DNA of 64,000 nt from Simplicispira hankyongi (GCF_003570885.1 NZ_QXJC01000003.1:62001-126000); one strand, 5' to 3'. Shown: positions 1 through 9,327, numbered from the stretch's first letter. Program-made: numbers and translations. The notes: generated by a model not told the origin, from the letters alone.

Positions 1-135
1 CTGACGCAGACAAAAGCCGCAGGCGGCCTGGGAATGGGCGCGGCGTGGACCAGCACCCTGTTTTTGAGCGTGATCGTCCTCCTGGTCGGGTTTGCGCAAT
101 GGACTACGCAGCCCGCCGCAGTAGAGCCGCGTTGA
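1..135 (+). CDS. COG4705-type membrane protein, C-terminal end only
   Basis: The first 135 bases are an open frame ending in TGA, 44 codons long, with its start outside the window. The peptide contains a hydrophobic helix and the segment AAGGLGMGAAWTSTLF. This lines up with SAGGLALSRYSASAALF near the end of the next gene, so the two are probably tandem paralogues of the uncharacterised COG4705 membrane family. Function is unknown. Too little is visible to say more. Confidence 0.6.
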   Translation: MTQTKAAGGLGMGAAWTSTLFLSVIVLLVGFAQWTTQPAAVEPR

Positions 136-175
136 TCGCCCCCTTTCACAAGAATTACCACCAACTTCAACCGCT

Positions 176-934
176 ATGAACACCACCACAGGCCAAACTC
201 TCAGCAAGGTGCCGGAAGTCACCCTGCTTTTCTGGATCATCAAAATTGCCGCCACCACGCTGGGCGAAACAGGAGGTGATGCGGTTTCCATGTCTATGCA
301 CCTGGGCTACTTGGTGGCCACCGGCATCTTTGCCGCCGTGTTCGCACTGGCCGTGGTGGCACAGATCAAGGCTAGAAAATTTCATCCTTCTCTGTACTGG
401 GTCACCATCATCACCACCACCACCGTGGGCACCACGCTGGCGGATTTTTCTGACCGCTCGCTGGGCATTGGGTACGCAGGAGGATCGGCCCTGCTTCTGA
501 CCTTGCTGCTGGGCTCGTTGTTCGTCTGGCACCGCACGCTCGGGTCGGTGTCGGTCAACACGGTCAGCTCACCGAAGGCCGAAATGTTCTACTGGGTCAC
601 GATCATGTTTTCACAGACGCTAGGGACGGCGTTGGGAGATTGGACTGCAGACACAGCCGGTCTTGGCTACACCGGGGCAGCCGCAGTGTTTTCTGTATTG
701 CTGGCATTGGTCGTGGCGGCGTATTTCTGGACGCAGGTGTCGCGCACGCTCTTGTTTTGGGCCGCTTTCATCCTGACGCGCCCCCTTGGTGCCGTGGTCG
801 GGGATTTTCTGGACAAGCCTTTGAGCGCTGGTGGCCTGGCGCTCAGCCGCTACTCGGCTTCTGCGGCCCTGTTTGCCTTTATCGTAATCAGCATCGTGGT
901 ATTCCGGCAGCGCGCCGCTGCCACAGCACATTGA
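176..934 (+). CDS. COG4705-type multi-helix membrane protein
   Basis: This 252-residue integral membrane protein is built from four internal repeats. Each pairs a Trp- or Phe-containing helix start (FWIIK, YWVTI, YWVTI, FWAAF) with a TLGxxxGD-like loop and a second helix, giving about eight membrane segments. The repeated T-L-G-T-x-x-G/A-D pattern is typical of the COG4705 family. The reaction or substrate is unknown. It follows a paralogue by about 40 bp and precedes a two-component pair by 22 bp, so the regulators may control these membrane proteins. That link is inferred from position only. Confidence 0.75.
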   Translation: MNTTTGQTLSKVPEVTLLFWIIKIAATTLGETGGDAVSMSMHLGYLVATGIFAAVFALAVVAQIKARKFHPSLYWVTIITTTTVGTTLADFSDRSLGIGYAGGSALLLTLLLGSLFVWHRTLGSVSVNTVSSPKAEMFYWVTIMFSQTLGTALGDWTADTAGLGYTGAAAVFSVLLALVVAAYFWTQVSRTLLFWAAFILTRPLGAVVGDFLDKPLSAGGLALSRYSASAALFAFIVISIVVFRQRAAATAH

Positions 935-956
935 CAGGTCACGAATTGGAGGGCCT

Positions 957-1622
957 ATGCGGGTATTGCTGGTCGAAGACGACGCCATGATCGGCGAAGC
1001 CATCCAGGCCTCGCTGAAAGACGCAGCTTATGCAACCGACTGGGTCAAGGATGGTGCCATAGCCCTTGCCAGCTTGGCGTGCCAGCACTACGACCTGGTA
1101 TTGCTCGACCTGGGGCTTCCCGGCAAGGATGGGCTGGAAGTGCTGCGCCACATTCGCGCCAGGGACAACCCAGTTCCCCTACTCATCATCACCGCACGCG
1201 ATGGCCTGACCGACCGCCTGAGCGGTCTCGACGGTGGGGCTGACGACTACATCGTCAAGCCGTTTGAGGTGGCCGAGCTGCTGGCCCGCATGCGTGCAGT
1301 ACTGCGCCGAAAAGGTGGAAATGCGGTCCCCTTGCTGGGCAATGGAACCGTCTCGCTAGACCCAGCCACCCGGCAAGCGACGGCTGCGGACGGTACGCCG
1401 GTTCAGCTGTCCCACCGGGAGTTTTCCCTCCTGCAGGCACTCCTCGTGCGGCCTGGGGCGATCCTCTCACGCAGCGACCTGGAAGACCGTATCTATGGAT
1501 GGGGCGAAGAGGTGGACAGCAATGCCGTCGAGTTCCTGATCCATGCGCTGCGGCGCAAGCTGGGCAGCGAGGTCATCAAGAATGTCAGGGGAGCGGGATG
1601 GATGGTTTCAAAAAACGCCTGA
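957..1622 (+). CDS. OmpR-family response regulator
   Basis: This is a 221-residue DNA-binding response regulator. The receiver domain (about 1-115) has the acidic pair D8/D9, phospho-acceptor D51 in LLDLGLPG, T79 and K101. A winged-helix effector domain follows (about 125-220). It resembles the QseB/PmrA/TctD branch. The start follows a GGAGG ribosome-binding site. The sensor kinase gene begins inside its 3' end, so the two are translationally coupled. The target is probably the upstream membrane genes, but no operator could be identified. Confidence 0.9.
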   Translation: MRVLLVEDDAMIGEAIQASLKDAAYATDWVKDGAIALASLACQHYDLVLLDLGLPGKDGLEVLRHIRARDNPVPLLIITARDGLTDRLSGLDGGADDYIVKPFEVAELLARMRAVLRRKGGNAVPLLGNGTVSLDPATRQATAADGTPVQLSHREFSLLQALLVRPGAILSRSDLEDRIYGWGEEVDSNAVEFLIHALRRKLGSEVIKNVRGAGWMVSKNA

Positions 1623-2959
1623 ATGCATCCTTGCAACTCAAGCTCTCTGTCGCGCTGTCGCTGACGATTTTGGTCGTCGCAGCGGTGGCAGGTGTGTTTT
1701 CGTTTGTCACCGCATTCAAGCAAGCCCATGAACTGCAGGATGTGACACTGCAACAAGTGGCCACATTGTTTGACCGGCAACACTTGGTCCCCAGCCTGCC
1801 CCAGAACGACAGCCTGGCCCGTCGCAATTACCGCGAGACGCGTGTCGTGGTGCAGTTTCTTTCCGAAGGCGCGCGCGCGGTGGGGCAAGGGCATATGGGC
1901 GCCGTACTACCGTTGCCCCTGCCCTTAGCCGACGGACTGCAGACAGTGGATGTCGAAGGCGAGTCCTTTCGTGTGCTGGTCAAGACAACCCCTTTGGGTG
2001 AGCGCATTGCTGTGGCACAGGAAACCGATGTGCGGGACGACATTGCCGAAATCAGCGCCCTGCGCACCTTGATGCCGTTCCTGATACTGGTACCCGTCCT
2101 GCTCCTGCTTGTCACGAGCCTGGTGAGACAGATGTTTCGGCCGATTGCCGCGCTCTCGGCAGAAGTCGACCGCCGTGCCGAAACAGCACTGCATCCGATT
2201 ATGGAAGACGCCTTGCCCATCGAAGTGCTCCCGTTTGCTGGTGCCATCAACCGCTTGCTGGGCAGAGTGGAACGGTCCATGCAAGCGCAGCGCCGATTTG
2301 TTGCCGACGCCGCGCATGAACTCCGCTCCCCGTTGACCGCCATGTCACTACAGGCCGAGCGGCTGGCCGAAACGGACATGTCGGATCTCGCGCACGAGCG
2401 ACTCACGACATTGCGCTGCGGCATCGAGCGCAGTCGCAGCCTGCTCGACCAGTTGCTTGCCCTGGCGAAGGCACAGACCGCACTCGACCATCCAAAATCG
2501 TCTGTGTCGATACAAAACATCTATCGCCGTGTTCTGGAAGACCTGATGCCGCTGGCCGAGGTGAAACAGATTGATGTGGGAATCGAAGGGTCGAACGATG
2601 CCCAAGTGTGGGTACACGAGCCAGACCTGATGACGCTGGTGAAAAACCTGGTCGATAACGCGATTCGCTACACACCCGCCGGAGGCAAGGTCGATCTCTC
2701 GGTCAGGACGGAAGGCGGTCATGTCGTTCTGCAAATCCGGGACTCTGGTCCGGGTATTCAAATCACCGAGAGAGAGCGCGTGTTCGACCCCTTCTATCGC
2801 ACACTTGGCACCGACCAAATGGGTTCCGGGTTGGGGCTCTCCATTGTCAAGGCCATAGCGAACCGCCTGGGCGCGGAAATCCAAATAGGTTTCGCGGACG
2901 AAGAGAAACAATGCGGCCTGTGTGTCGACGTGCGCATTCAGGCAATTGAGCCGGTGTAA
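1598..2959 (+). CDS. Two-component sensor histidine kinase
   Basis: This 453-residue inner-membrane kinase is the partner of the preceding regulator. Membrane helices lie at about 16-38 and 159-177 and enclose a periplasmic sensor region of about 120 residues. The phospho-acceptor is H240 in the HELRSPL motif. The ATPase domain shows the N box (N350, N354), DSGPG (382-386) and GSGLGLSIVKA (409-419). The ATG at 1598 was chosen because GGGGAGCGGG lies just upstream. The gene overlaps the regulator by 25 bases. The signal sensed is unknown. The N-terminal layout resembles the QseC/PmrB group. Confidence 0.88.
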   Translation: MDGFKKRLNASLQLKLSVALSLTILVVAAVAGVFSFVTAFKQAHELQDVTLQQVATLFDRQHLVPSLPQNDSLARRNYRETRVVVQFLSEGARAVGQGHMGAVLPLPLPLADGLQTVDVEGESFRVLVKTTPLGERIAVAQETDVRDDIAEISALRTLMPFLILVPVLLLLVTSLVRQMFRPIAALSAEVDRRAETALHPIMEDALPIEVLPFAGAINRLLGRVERSMQAQRRFVADAAHELRSPLTAMSLQAERLAETDMSDLAHERLTTLRCGIERSRSLLDQLLALAKAQTALDHPKSSVSIQNIYRRVLEDLMPLAEVKQIDVGIEGSNDAQVWVHEPDLMTLVKNLVDNAIRYTPAGGKVDLSVRTEGGHVVLQIRDSGPGIQITERERVFDPFYRTLGTDQMGSGLGLSIVKAIANRLGAEIQIGFADEEKQCGLCVDVRIQAIEPV

Positions 2960-2973
2960 ACGACGCGATCTAG

Positions 2974-3132
2974 TGACGTGAGTTGGAAGTAGGCTGAAAA
3001 AGTGAAAGATGTCGAAATCGGCGTCAGGCAAGGCGCAAGCCACAGCGATAGCCGGTGCTATCGCGAGGATTTGCAACGCGGCATGGCGGCGATTCTCGGC
3101 AGCTTCCTGAAACGAACTTCCAACTCACGACA
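2974..3132 (+). repeat. Long-hairpin repeat element, copy A
   Basis: This intergenic segment of about 159 bp folds on itself almost end to end. The left arm starts TGACGTGAGTTGGAAGT, and the right arm is its inverted copy with one mismatch in 17. The apex GCGATAGC-CGGT-GCTATCGC is followed by GAGGATTTGCAACGC and preceded by CAAGGCGCAA. The same apex and flanks occur at 26908-26963. CTAG borders the left end (2970-2973) and CTGG the right (3133-3136). No protein is encoded. It is probably a MITE-like or structured-RNA element. Confidence 0.7.
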
Positions 3133-3198
3133 CTGGTGGCCAGCGTACTGGCATTGCTGCGTTGCGTGGCATCATGAAATTTTGTGCAAGGCGGTCCA

Positions 3199-4248
3199 GT
3201 GAACTCCCCTTCTCCAGCACGCAAGGGCGCATCGCTCGCGCTCATGGCGGCTGCCCTGTTTGGGCTCAGCACCCCTTTGGTCCAGCATTTCGGCCAGGGA
3301 CTTGGCATGTTCACGACTGCGGGCTTGCTGTACCTGGGCGCGGCAGGCGTGGCACTGTGGCTGCGCCTGCCTGCCACCCGCGAGGCCCGCGTGACACGCA
3401 GCGATGCCCCGCGCTTGCTGTGGATGTCCTTTTTCGGTGCGGTCCTGGGGCCCGTTGCACTGGCCTGGGGCTTGCAGCGCACCAGTGGTACCAGCGCTTC
3501 CCTGATGCTGACACTGGAAACGGTTTTTACCGCACTGCTGGCCTGGCGCCTATACGGCGAAACCATGGACCGGCGCGTGGTGGCTGCCCTGCTGTTTCTG
3601 GTCGCTGGAGGTGCTGTGCTGGTGTTCGACCAAAGCCTCGCAGGCGACAACCAACTGCTGGGACTGCTGGCGGTTCTTGGTGCTACCGCAGCCTGGGGAG
3701 TGGACAACAGCCTGTCGCGGCAGGTTGCCGAGCGCGATCCAGGCCAAGTGGTTCTCTACAAATCGGGATTGGGCGCGGCCGTTACCCTCGTGCTGGCTCT
3801 GGTCTTTGCCGAACCCATGCCGGCATGGAGCGCAGCCATGGCCTTGCTGGCGGTTGGCGCCACGGGCTACGGCCTGAGCCTGCGTCTGTACCTGTTGGCG
3901 CAGCGGGCATTTGGCGCGGGCCGAACGGGGTCGGTATTTGGGTTTGCACCATTTATTGGCGCGCTGGGCGCGTGGATCATGGGAAGCCACTCAGGCACTT
4001 GGTTGCTGGCCGTCGGCGGGCTCTTGATGCTCGCGGGCGTCGGCCTGCATCTGCTCGAAAGCCACGACCACGAACACATCCACGCATTGCTGGAGCACGA
4101 GCACGCACATTCGCATGACGACGGCCACCATCTCCACCGCCACGAACCGATGCCGACCGGGCCACACAGCCATTGGCACCAGCATCCGCCAGTGCGGCAT
4201 GCGCACCCGCATGTGCCGGATGCCCACCATTTGCACACCCATGTCTGA
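3199..4248 (+). CDS. EamA/DMT-family transporter with histidine-rich C-terminal tail
   Basis: This inner-membrane permease of about 349 residues belongs to the drug/metabolite transporter superfamily, with about ten hydrophobic helices in two EamA halves. The last 63 residues are a hydrophilic tail holding about 23 histidines in HxH runs (HDHEHIH, HSHDDGHH, HWHQH), suggesting metal binding. The GTG at 3199 is preferred because AAGGCGG lies 5 bases upstream; an in-frame GTG at 3184 is the alternative. The substrate is unknown. The tail and the adjacent molybdate genes hint at a metal-related role, but this is only inference. Confidence 0.8.
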   Translation: MNSPSPARKGASLALMAAALFGLSTPLVQHFGQGLGMFTTAGLLYLGAAGVALWLRLPATREARVTRSDAPRLLWMSFFGAVLGPVALAWGLQRTSGTSASLMLTLETVFTALLAWRLYGETMDRRVVAALLFLVAGGAVLVFDQSLAGDNQLLGLLAVLGATAAWGVDNSLSRQVAERDPGQVVLYKSGLGAAVTLVLALVFAEPMPAWSAAMALLAVGATGYGLSLRLYLLAQRAFGAGRTGSVFGFAPFIGALGAWIMGSHSGTWLLAVGGLLMLAGVGLHLLESHDHEHIHALLEHEHAHSHDDGHHLHRHEPMPTGPHSHWHQHPPVRHAHPHVPDAHHLHTHV

Positions 4249-4278
4249 CGACCCATGCAACGCGTGGGCCTATACTTT

Positions 4279-4301
4279 CGCTATTCCATAAATGAATAGC
4301 G
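4279..4301. promoter_or_regulatory. Candidate ModE-type operator upstream of modA
   Basis: There is a perfect inverted repeat, CGCTATTC (4279-4286) and GAATAGCG (4294-4301), with a 7-bp spacer. It lies 18 bp before modA and directly downstream of a TATACT -10-like hexamer (4271-4276). The arm-spacer-arm layout resembles known molybdate-regulator (ModE) boxes, and the position suits repression. A caution: the dispersed 60-bp repeat of this genome ends in a similar AGCTATT...AATAGC module, so this could be a repeat remnant. Confidence 0.45.
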
Positions 4302-4306
4302 CCTGA

Positions 4307-5077
<771 letters not shown>

Positions 5078-5093
5078 GTCGTTTGCGAGCTTC

Positions 5094-5771
5094 ATGGGCT
5101 TCACTGAGACCGACCTGCGCGCCATCGGCCTGACGCTGCGCCTCGCGGTGACGACGATGGCGCTGCTGCTGCTGCTGTGCACACCGCTGGCCTGGTGGCT
5201 GGCGCGCACGCGCTCGCGCTGGCGCGGGCCGGTGTCGGCCGTAGTGGCGTTGCCATTGGTACTACCGCCCACGGTGATTGGCTTTTACATGCTGGCGGCG
5301 CTGGGGCCGAACGGCCCGCTGGGGCAGTTGACCACGGCGCTGGGTCTGGGCACGCTGCCCTTCACCTTCTGGGGGCTGGTGCTGGGCTCGCTCATTTATT
5401 CACTGCCGTTTGCCGTGCAACCGCTGCAGGGTGCGTTTGAGGCCGTGGGCGAGCGGCCCTTGGAAGCCGCCGCCACGCTGGGTGCGGGGCCGCTGGACCG
5501 CTTCCTGACCGTGGCCCTGCCACTGGCGCGCGGCGGTTTCGTCACCGCCGCCATCCTGAGCTTTGCGCACACCGTGGGCGAGTTCGGCGTAGTGCTCATG
5601 CTGGGCGGCAATATCCCCGGTGTGACGCGGGTGGTCTCGGTGCAAATTTACGACCATGTCGAGGCGCTGGAATACGCGCAGGCGCACTGGCTCGCAGGCG
5701 GCATGGTGGTGTTCTCGTTCCTGGTGCTGCTGGGGCTGAACCTGACGCGCCGCACGAGGCTGCTGCCATGA
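5094..5771 (+). CDS. modB: Molybdate ABC transporter permease ModB
   Basis: This 225-residue inner-membrane permease has about five transmembrane helices. It carries the ABC-permease coupling motif [20 protein letters not shown] and the [16 protein letters not shown] segment typical of ModB. The ATG at 5094 gives the standard N-terminus; an open frame extends further upstream into modA but is not needed. It lies 16 bp after modA and overlaps modC by four bases (ATGA). ModB forms a dimer that receives molybdate from ModA. Confidence 0.95.
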   Translation: MGFTETDLRAIGLTLRLAVTTMALLLLLCTPLAWWLARTRSRWRGPVSAVVALPLVLPPTVIGFYMLAALGPNGPLGQLTTALGLGTLPFTFWGLVLGSLIYSLPFAVQPLQGAFEAVGERPLEAAATLGAGPLDRFLTVALPLARGGFVTAAILSFAHTVGEFGVVLMLGGNIPGVTRVVSVQIYDHVEALEYAQAHWLAGGMVVFSFLVLLGLNLTRRTRLLP

Positions 5772-6877
5772 ATGCGGAAAACCCTGGCATCCAGGCGCGC
5801 CTGCGGCTGGAGCGATCCCCGTTCACGCTGGACGTGGACCTGCAGTTGCCAGGGCACGGCTTTATTGCCCTGTTCGGCCCGTCTGGCTGCGGCAAGACCA
5901 CCTGCCTGCGCGCACTCGCCGGTCTGGAGCGCGCCCACCCTGGCCTGGTGCGCGTGGCGGGCAGCACCTGGCAGGACGACGCGGCCGGCATCTGGCTGCC
6001 CACGCACCAACGGGCACTGGGCTTTGTGTTTCAGGAAGCCAGCCTGTTCGATCACCTCAGCGTGCGCGGCAACATCATGTATGCACAAAAGCGCGTCCAG
6101 TCTACCGGGCGCAGTGCGGTCGCAGGCGCTGCTGTCGCCGTCGAGCAAGCGGTCGATTTGCTCGGCCTTGCCGGCCTGATGGACCGGCGCCCGGCCACGC
6201 TCTCGGGCGGCGAGCGCCAGCGTGTGGCCATTGCGCGGGCGCTCGCCGCGCAGCCGCGCTTGCTGCTGATGGACGAGCCCCTGGCCGCCCTGGACGCCGG
6301 TCGCAAGGCCGAGCTGCTGCCCTATCTCGAAGCCCTGCAGCGCACACTGGCCATTCCGGTGCTGTATGTGAGCCACGCGCTCGACGAAGTCGCGCGCCTG
6401 GCCACGCACATGGTGCTGCTGGACGCCGGCCGCGTGCGCGCCAGCGGCAGCGCCGAAGTCCTGATGGCCCGCCTCGACCTGCCCCTGGCCCAGGGCGACG
6501 CGGCAGCCACCATCATCGAAGGAACACTCGTACGCCACGACAGCGCGGAGCATCTCTCCACCCTGGGCTTTGCCGGCGGCGAGCTGCACGTGATCAGTAC
6601 CACGGCCCGCCCCCTGGGCCAGCGCCTGCGCGTACGCATCCAGGCGCGCGACGTGAGCCTGACACTGGAGCGCCAGAGCGGCACCAGCATTCTGAACATT
6701 GTCCCCGCCACCGTGACCGGCCTGCGCGAAGACAGCCCCGGCCAGTGGATGGTGGCGCTGGACGCCGGCGGCGCGCGGCTGCTGGCGCGCATTACGCAGC
6801 GCTCGGTGACGGCACTCGGCATAGCACCAGGGCGCTCGCTGTTCGCGCAAGTCAAAGGCGTGGCGTTGCTCGATTGA
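5768..6877 (+). CDS. modC: Molybdate ABC transporter ATP-binding protein ModC
   Basis: This 369-residue cytoplasmic ATPase energises ModB. It has Walker [10 protein letters not shown], signature [15 protein letters not shown], Walker [13 protein letters not shown] and the switch histidine in YVSHALDE. The C-terminal third (about 290-365) is a TOBE/Mop-type domain that binds molybdate in this family. The start overlaps the modB stop as ATGA. It is the last gene of the operon. A degenerate repeat lies directly after its stop. Confidence 0.95.
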   Translation: MNAENPGIQARLRLERSPFTLDVDLQLPGHGFIALFGPSGCGKTTCLRALAGLERAHPGLVRVAGSTWQDDAAGIWLPTHQRALGFVFQEASLFDHLSVRGNIMYAQKRVQSTGRSAVAGAAVAVEQAVDLLGLAGLMDRRPATLSGGERQRVAIARALAAQPRLLLMDEPLAALDAGRKAELLPYLEALQRTLAIPVLYVSHALDEVARLATHMVLLDAGRVRASGSAEVLMARLDLPLAQGDAAATIIEGTLVRHDSAEHLSTLGFAGGELHVISTTARPLGQRLRVRIQARDVSLTLERQSGTSILNIVPATVTGLREDSPGQWMVALDAGGARLLARITQRSVTALGIAPGRSLFAQVKGVALLD

Positions 6878-6879
6878 GG

Positions 6880-6935
6880 GGAATGCTATTCAAAGAATAG
6901 CTGCATACGCAGACCCTGCTTGCGCAGAAGGCCGA
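6880..6935 (-). repeat. Dispersed AGCGCTTAT repeat, degenerate copy
   Basis: This lies between the convergent modC and tupA genes. Read on the minus strand it carries GGCCTTCTGCGCAAGCAG and then GCAGCTATTC-TTT-GAATAGCATT. The latter matches the end module of the dispersed repeat. The first stem-loop is eroded. The remaining short inverted repeat (6885-6901) might act as a weak terminator for both genes. Confidence 0.5.
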
Positions 6936-6972
6936 AAACACCTGAAGTTTCTCGGCACTTGGCTTTGGCAGC

Positions 6973-7794
6973 TTACTTGTCCGCGTTCGGGAAGAACAGC
7001 TGCTGCCCGTTGATTTTGTAATCGGCGATGGTGCTTTGGCCCGTGGGGGAGATCACCCAGTCAACGAACTTTTGCGCGTCCTTGAGCTTGACCTGTGGGT
7101 ATTTGGCGGGGTTGACCACCATCACGCCGTACTGGTTGAACAAGCGCTTGTCGCCTTCCACCAGGATGCCCAGGTCGGCGCGGTTCTTGAAGTTCAGCCA
7201 GGTGCCGCGGTCGGTCAGCGCGTAGGCACCGCTGGCGGCAGCCATGTTGAGCGCCGGGCCCATGCCGCAGCCGCAGGCCTTGTAGCCCGTGCCTTTTTCG
7301 GTATCGGCAGCCTTCCAGTAGCGCAGCTCGGCCGCATAGGTGCCGCTCTTATCGCCACGCGAGATGAAGGGCGCGTTGGCGATGGCGATTTTTTTCAGCG
7401 CCGCAACCACATCCTTGCCAGCAATGCCTGCCGGGTCGGCCTGAGGGCCGACGATGACGAAGTCGTTGTACATGACCGGGTAGCGCTTGATTCCCCAACC
7501 CTCGGCTATGAATTTTTCCTCGGCGGCCTGGTCGTGCACGAAGAGCACGTCGGCATCGCCGCGTCTCGCCATGTCGAGCGCCTGGCCAGTCCCCACGGCC
7601 ACCACCTTGATGTCGATGCCGGTGTCTTTCTTGAACGCCGGAAGCAAGTGGGAGAACAAACCAGATTGCTCGGTGGACGTCGTCGAGGCCATGGTGATAG
7701 TGTCGGCCCAAGCGGCGGTTCCAGCTACCAAAGAAATAGCTAGAAACCCTTTACACACAAGCGCTGAAGGGCTGAAAAGCCTGATATTTTTCAC
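6973..7794 (-). CDS. tupA: Tungstate ABC transporter periplasmic binding protein TupA
   Basis: This 273-residue exported binding protein for tungstate has the family motifs TTSTEQSGL, VVAVGTGQALDMARRGDADV, LFVHDQAAEEKFI and NDFVIVGP. The signal peptide ends around TAAWA (residue 30). The start overlaps the tupC stop as ATGA, so it is the last gene of tupB-tupC-tupA. Oddly, codons 2-22, most of the signal peptide, coincide with a copy of the dispersed intergenic repeat. TupA usually binds tungstate far more tightly than molybdate. Confidence 0.93.
   Translation of the reverse strand: MKNIRLFSPSALVCKGFLAISLVAGTAAWADTITMASTTSTEQSGLFSHLLPAFKKDTGIDIKVVAVGTGQALDMARRGDADVLFVHDQAAEEKFIAEGWGIKRYPVMYNDFVIVGPQADPAGIAGKDVVAALKKIAIANAPFISRGDKSGTYAAELRYWKAADTEKGTGYKACGCGMGPALNMAAASGAYALTDRGTWLNFKNRADLGILVEGDKRLFNQYGVMVVNPAKYPQVKLKDAQKFVDWVISPTGQSTIADYKINGQQLFFPNADK
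7728..7793 (-). repeat. Dispersed AGCGCTTAT repeat encoding the TupA signal peptide
   Basis: On the minus strand this stretch reads TTTTCAGCCCTTCAGCGCTTG, then a short divergent arm, and then TTTCTAGCTATTTCTTTGG. This is the order of blocks seen in the intergenic copies. It lies inside tupA and supplies codons 2-22. The resulting peptide is hydrophobic enough to act as a signal sequence. Confidence 0.65.
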
Positions 7795-8513
7795 AGGGTA
7801 TCTCCTTTGACGAACAAACGGGCAGCCTCTGGCAAGGGGCCATTAAAGAAATCGTGAACAGGCAGGTCGGCCAGCACGCGGCCCTGCTCCAGGTAGAGCA
7901 CGCGGGTGGCCAGGCGCTTGACCTGGCCCAGGTTGTGGCTGCTGAACACGGTGGTGACAGGGCCGGCCTGCGCATCCGCCGAGGCCGAGCCAGCGAGCTG
8001 GGCAATCAGCGCCTCGACTTCGCGCTTGGCGTGCGGGTCCAGGCTGGACGTCGGTTCATCGAGCAGCAGTACCTGGGCTTGCAGCGCCCAGACGCGCGCC
8101 AGCGCCACGCGCTGCTGCTGCCCACCCGAGAGCGTGCGGCCGTTCTGCCGTGCGAGCGCCTCCAGGCCCACACGCGCCAGGGCCCGCAGCGCCTGTGCGC
8201 GCGCGTCGCGCCAGGCGTGGCCGCGCAGCCACAGCGCCAGCGCCACGTTGGTCTGCGTGCTGGCGCGCAGCAGGTGTGGGCGCTGAAACAGCATGGCCTG
8301 GCGGTGCGGCGCTCCGTGCACCATCTCGCCACTGGAGAGGCGCTGCAGGCCATGCAGCACGCGCAGCAGGGTGCTTTTCCCGCTGCCGTTGGCGCCTATC
8401 AGTGCCAGGCGCTCGCCGACATGCACGCTCAGGTTGACTTCTTGCAGTGCGTGCAGGGCACCAAAACGCACGCCGGCACTGCGCAGGGCCAGGAGCGGTG
8501 CCGGGTTGGGCAT
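7791..8513 (-). CDS. tupC: Tungstate ABC transporter ATP-binding protein TupC
   Basis: This 240-residue cytoplasmic ATPase has Walker A GANGSGKSTLL, signature LSGGQQQRVALARV, Walker B VLLLDEPTSSLD and a switch histidine in FSSHNLGQ. It is the short form without a TOBE domain, as expected for TupC rather than ModC. The ATG at 8513 shares one base with the tupB stop (TGATG). A GTG one codon upstream is possible. It pairs with TupB and TupA for tungstate uptake. Confidence 0.9.
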   Translation of the reverse strand: MPNPAPLLALRSAGVRFGALHALQEVNLSVHVGERLALIGANGSGKSTLLRVLHGLQRLSSGEMVHGAPHRQAMLFQRPHLLRASTQTNVALALWLRGHAWRDARAQALRALARVGLEALARQNGRTLSGGQQQRVALARVWALQAQVLLLDEPTSSLDPHAKREVEALIAQLAGSASADAQAGPVTTVFSSHNLGQVKRLATRVLYLEQGRVLADLPVHDFFNGPLPEAARLFVKGDTL

Positions 8514-9262
8514 CACGCCGCCACCCCGGCAGCAAGCGTGAGGGCTGCGGCGCCGGTCGCCGCATCGCGCCGGCTGGCCCAGCGCTGCAGCAGCGCCACG
8601 CTGCCATGCAGCGCGAGCACCACAGCCAGCAGCACGGTGCCCAGCGCCAGAGCCAGCGGCAGGTCGCCCTTGCTGGTCTCAAGCGCAATGGCCGTGGTCA
8701 TCACGCGGGTGAAGCCATCGATGTTGCCACCGACGATCATCACCGCGCCCACTTCAGAGATGGCTCGGCCAAAGGCGGCGACCAGGACCGTGAACAAGGC
8801 CAGGCGCGTGTCCCAGGCCAGCAGCAGGCTGCGCAGCATGCGCCCGGCGCCGAGCGACTGGAGCTGCTCGCCGTAGGCGCGTTCGGCGTCTTCCACCGTC
8901 TGGCGGGTCAGCGCCGTCACCACGGGCAGCACCAGCACGGCCTGGGCCAGTACCATGGCCTGGAAAGAAAACAGCCAACCCAGCCAGCCCAGCGGGCCAC
9001 TGCGTGACAGCAGCAAATACACCAGCAGGCCGACCACCACCGACGGCAAGGCCAGCAAGGTGTTCAGCAGCAGCAGCAGCGCGCCACGCCCGCGAAAGCG
9101 CGCGACGCCCAGCCAGGCCCCCAGCGCCAGCCCCGCGCCAAAGGAAATTGCACACGCCGTGGTGCTGACCGCCAGTGAGCGGCCGACGATGCTCCAGAGC
9201 GCTGGATCGAAGCTGGCGATGAGCTGCAGCGCTGTGACGAAACTGGGGTACAGGGTGGACAT
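8513..9262 (-). CDS. tupB: Tungstate ABC transporter permease TupB
   Basis: This 249-residue inner-membrane permease has about five to six helices. The coupling loop is AYGEQLQSLGAGRMLRSLLL, and AISEVGAVMIVGGNIDGFTR is characteristic of TupB/WtpB-type permeases. The ATG at 9262 gives the normal N-terminus and lies 65 bp from the divergent regulator gene. It is the first gene of the tup operon. The ATAGC...GCTAT half-sites in that gap may be regulator contacts. Confidence 0.9.
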   Translation of the reverse strand: MSTLYPSFVTALQLIASFDPALWSIVGRSLAVSTTACAISFGAGLALGAWLGVARFRGRGALLLLLNTLLALPSVVVGLLVYLLLSRSGPLGWLGWLFSFQAMVLAQAVLVLPVVTALTRQTVEDAERAYGEQLQSLGAGRMLRSLLLAWDTRLALFTVLVAAFGRAISEVGAVMIVGGNIDGFTRVMTTAIALETSKGDLPLALALGTVLLAVVLALHGSVALLQRWASRRDAATGAAALTLAAGVAA

Positions 9263-9327
9263 GCCAATAGCAAAATGGGGCTGCGCTATCGTAGGCGCCC
9301 CGTCTGCAAGCCACCATATGAAACACC

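Noticed and set aside
6885-6901. GCTATTC-AAA-GAATAGC between modC and tupA, first read as a second ModE site
   Set aside because: The flanking sequence matches the dispersed repeat on the minus strand, whose normal end module is AGCTATT...AATAGC. The spacer is 3 bp, not 7, and it lies downstream of both genes.
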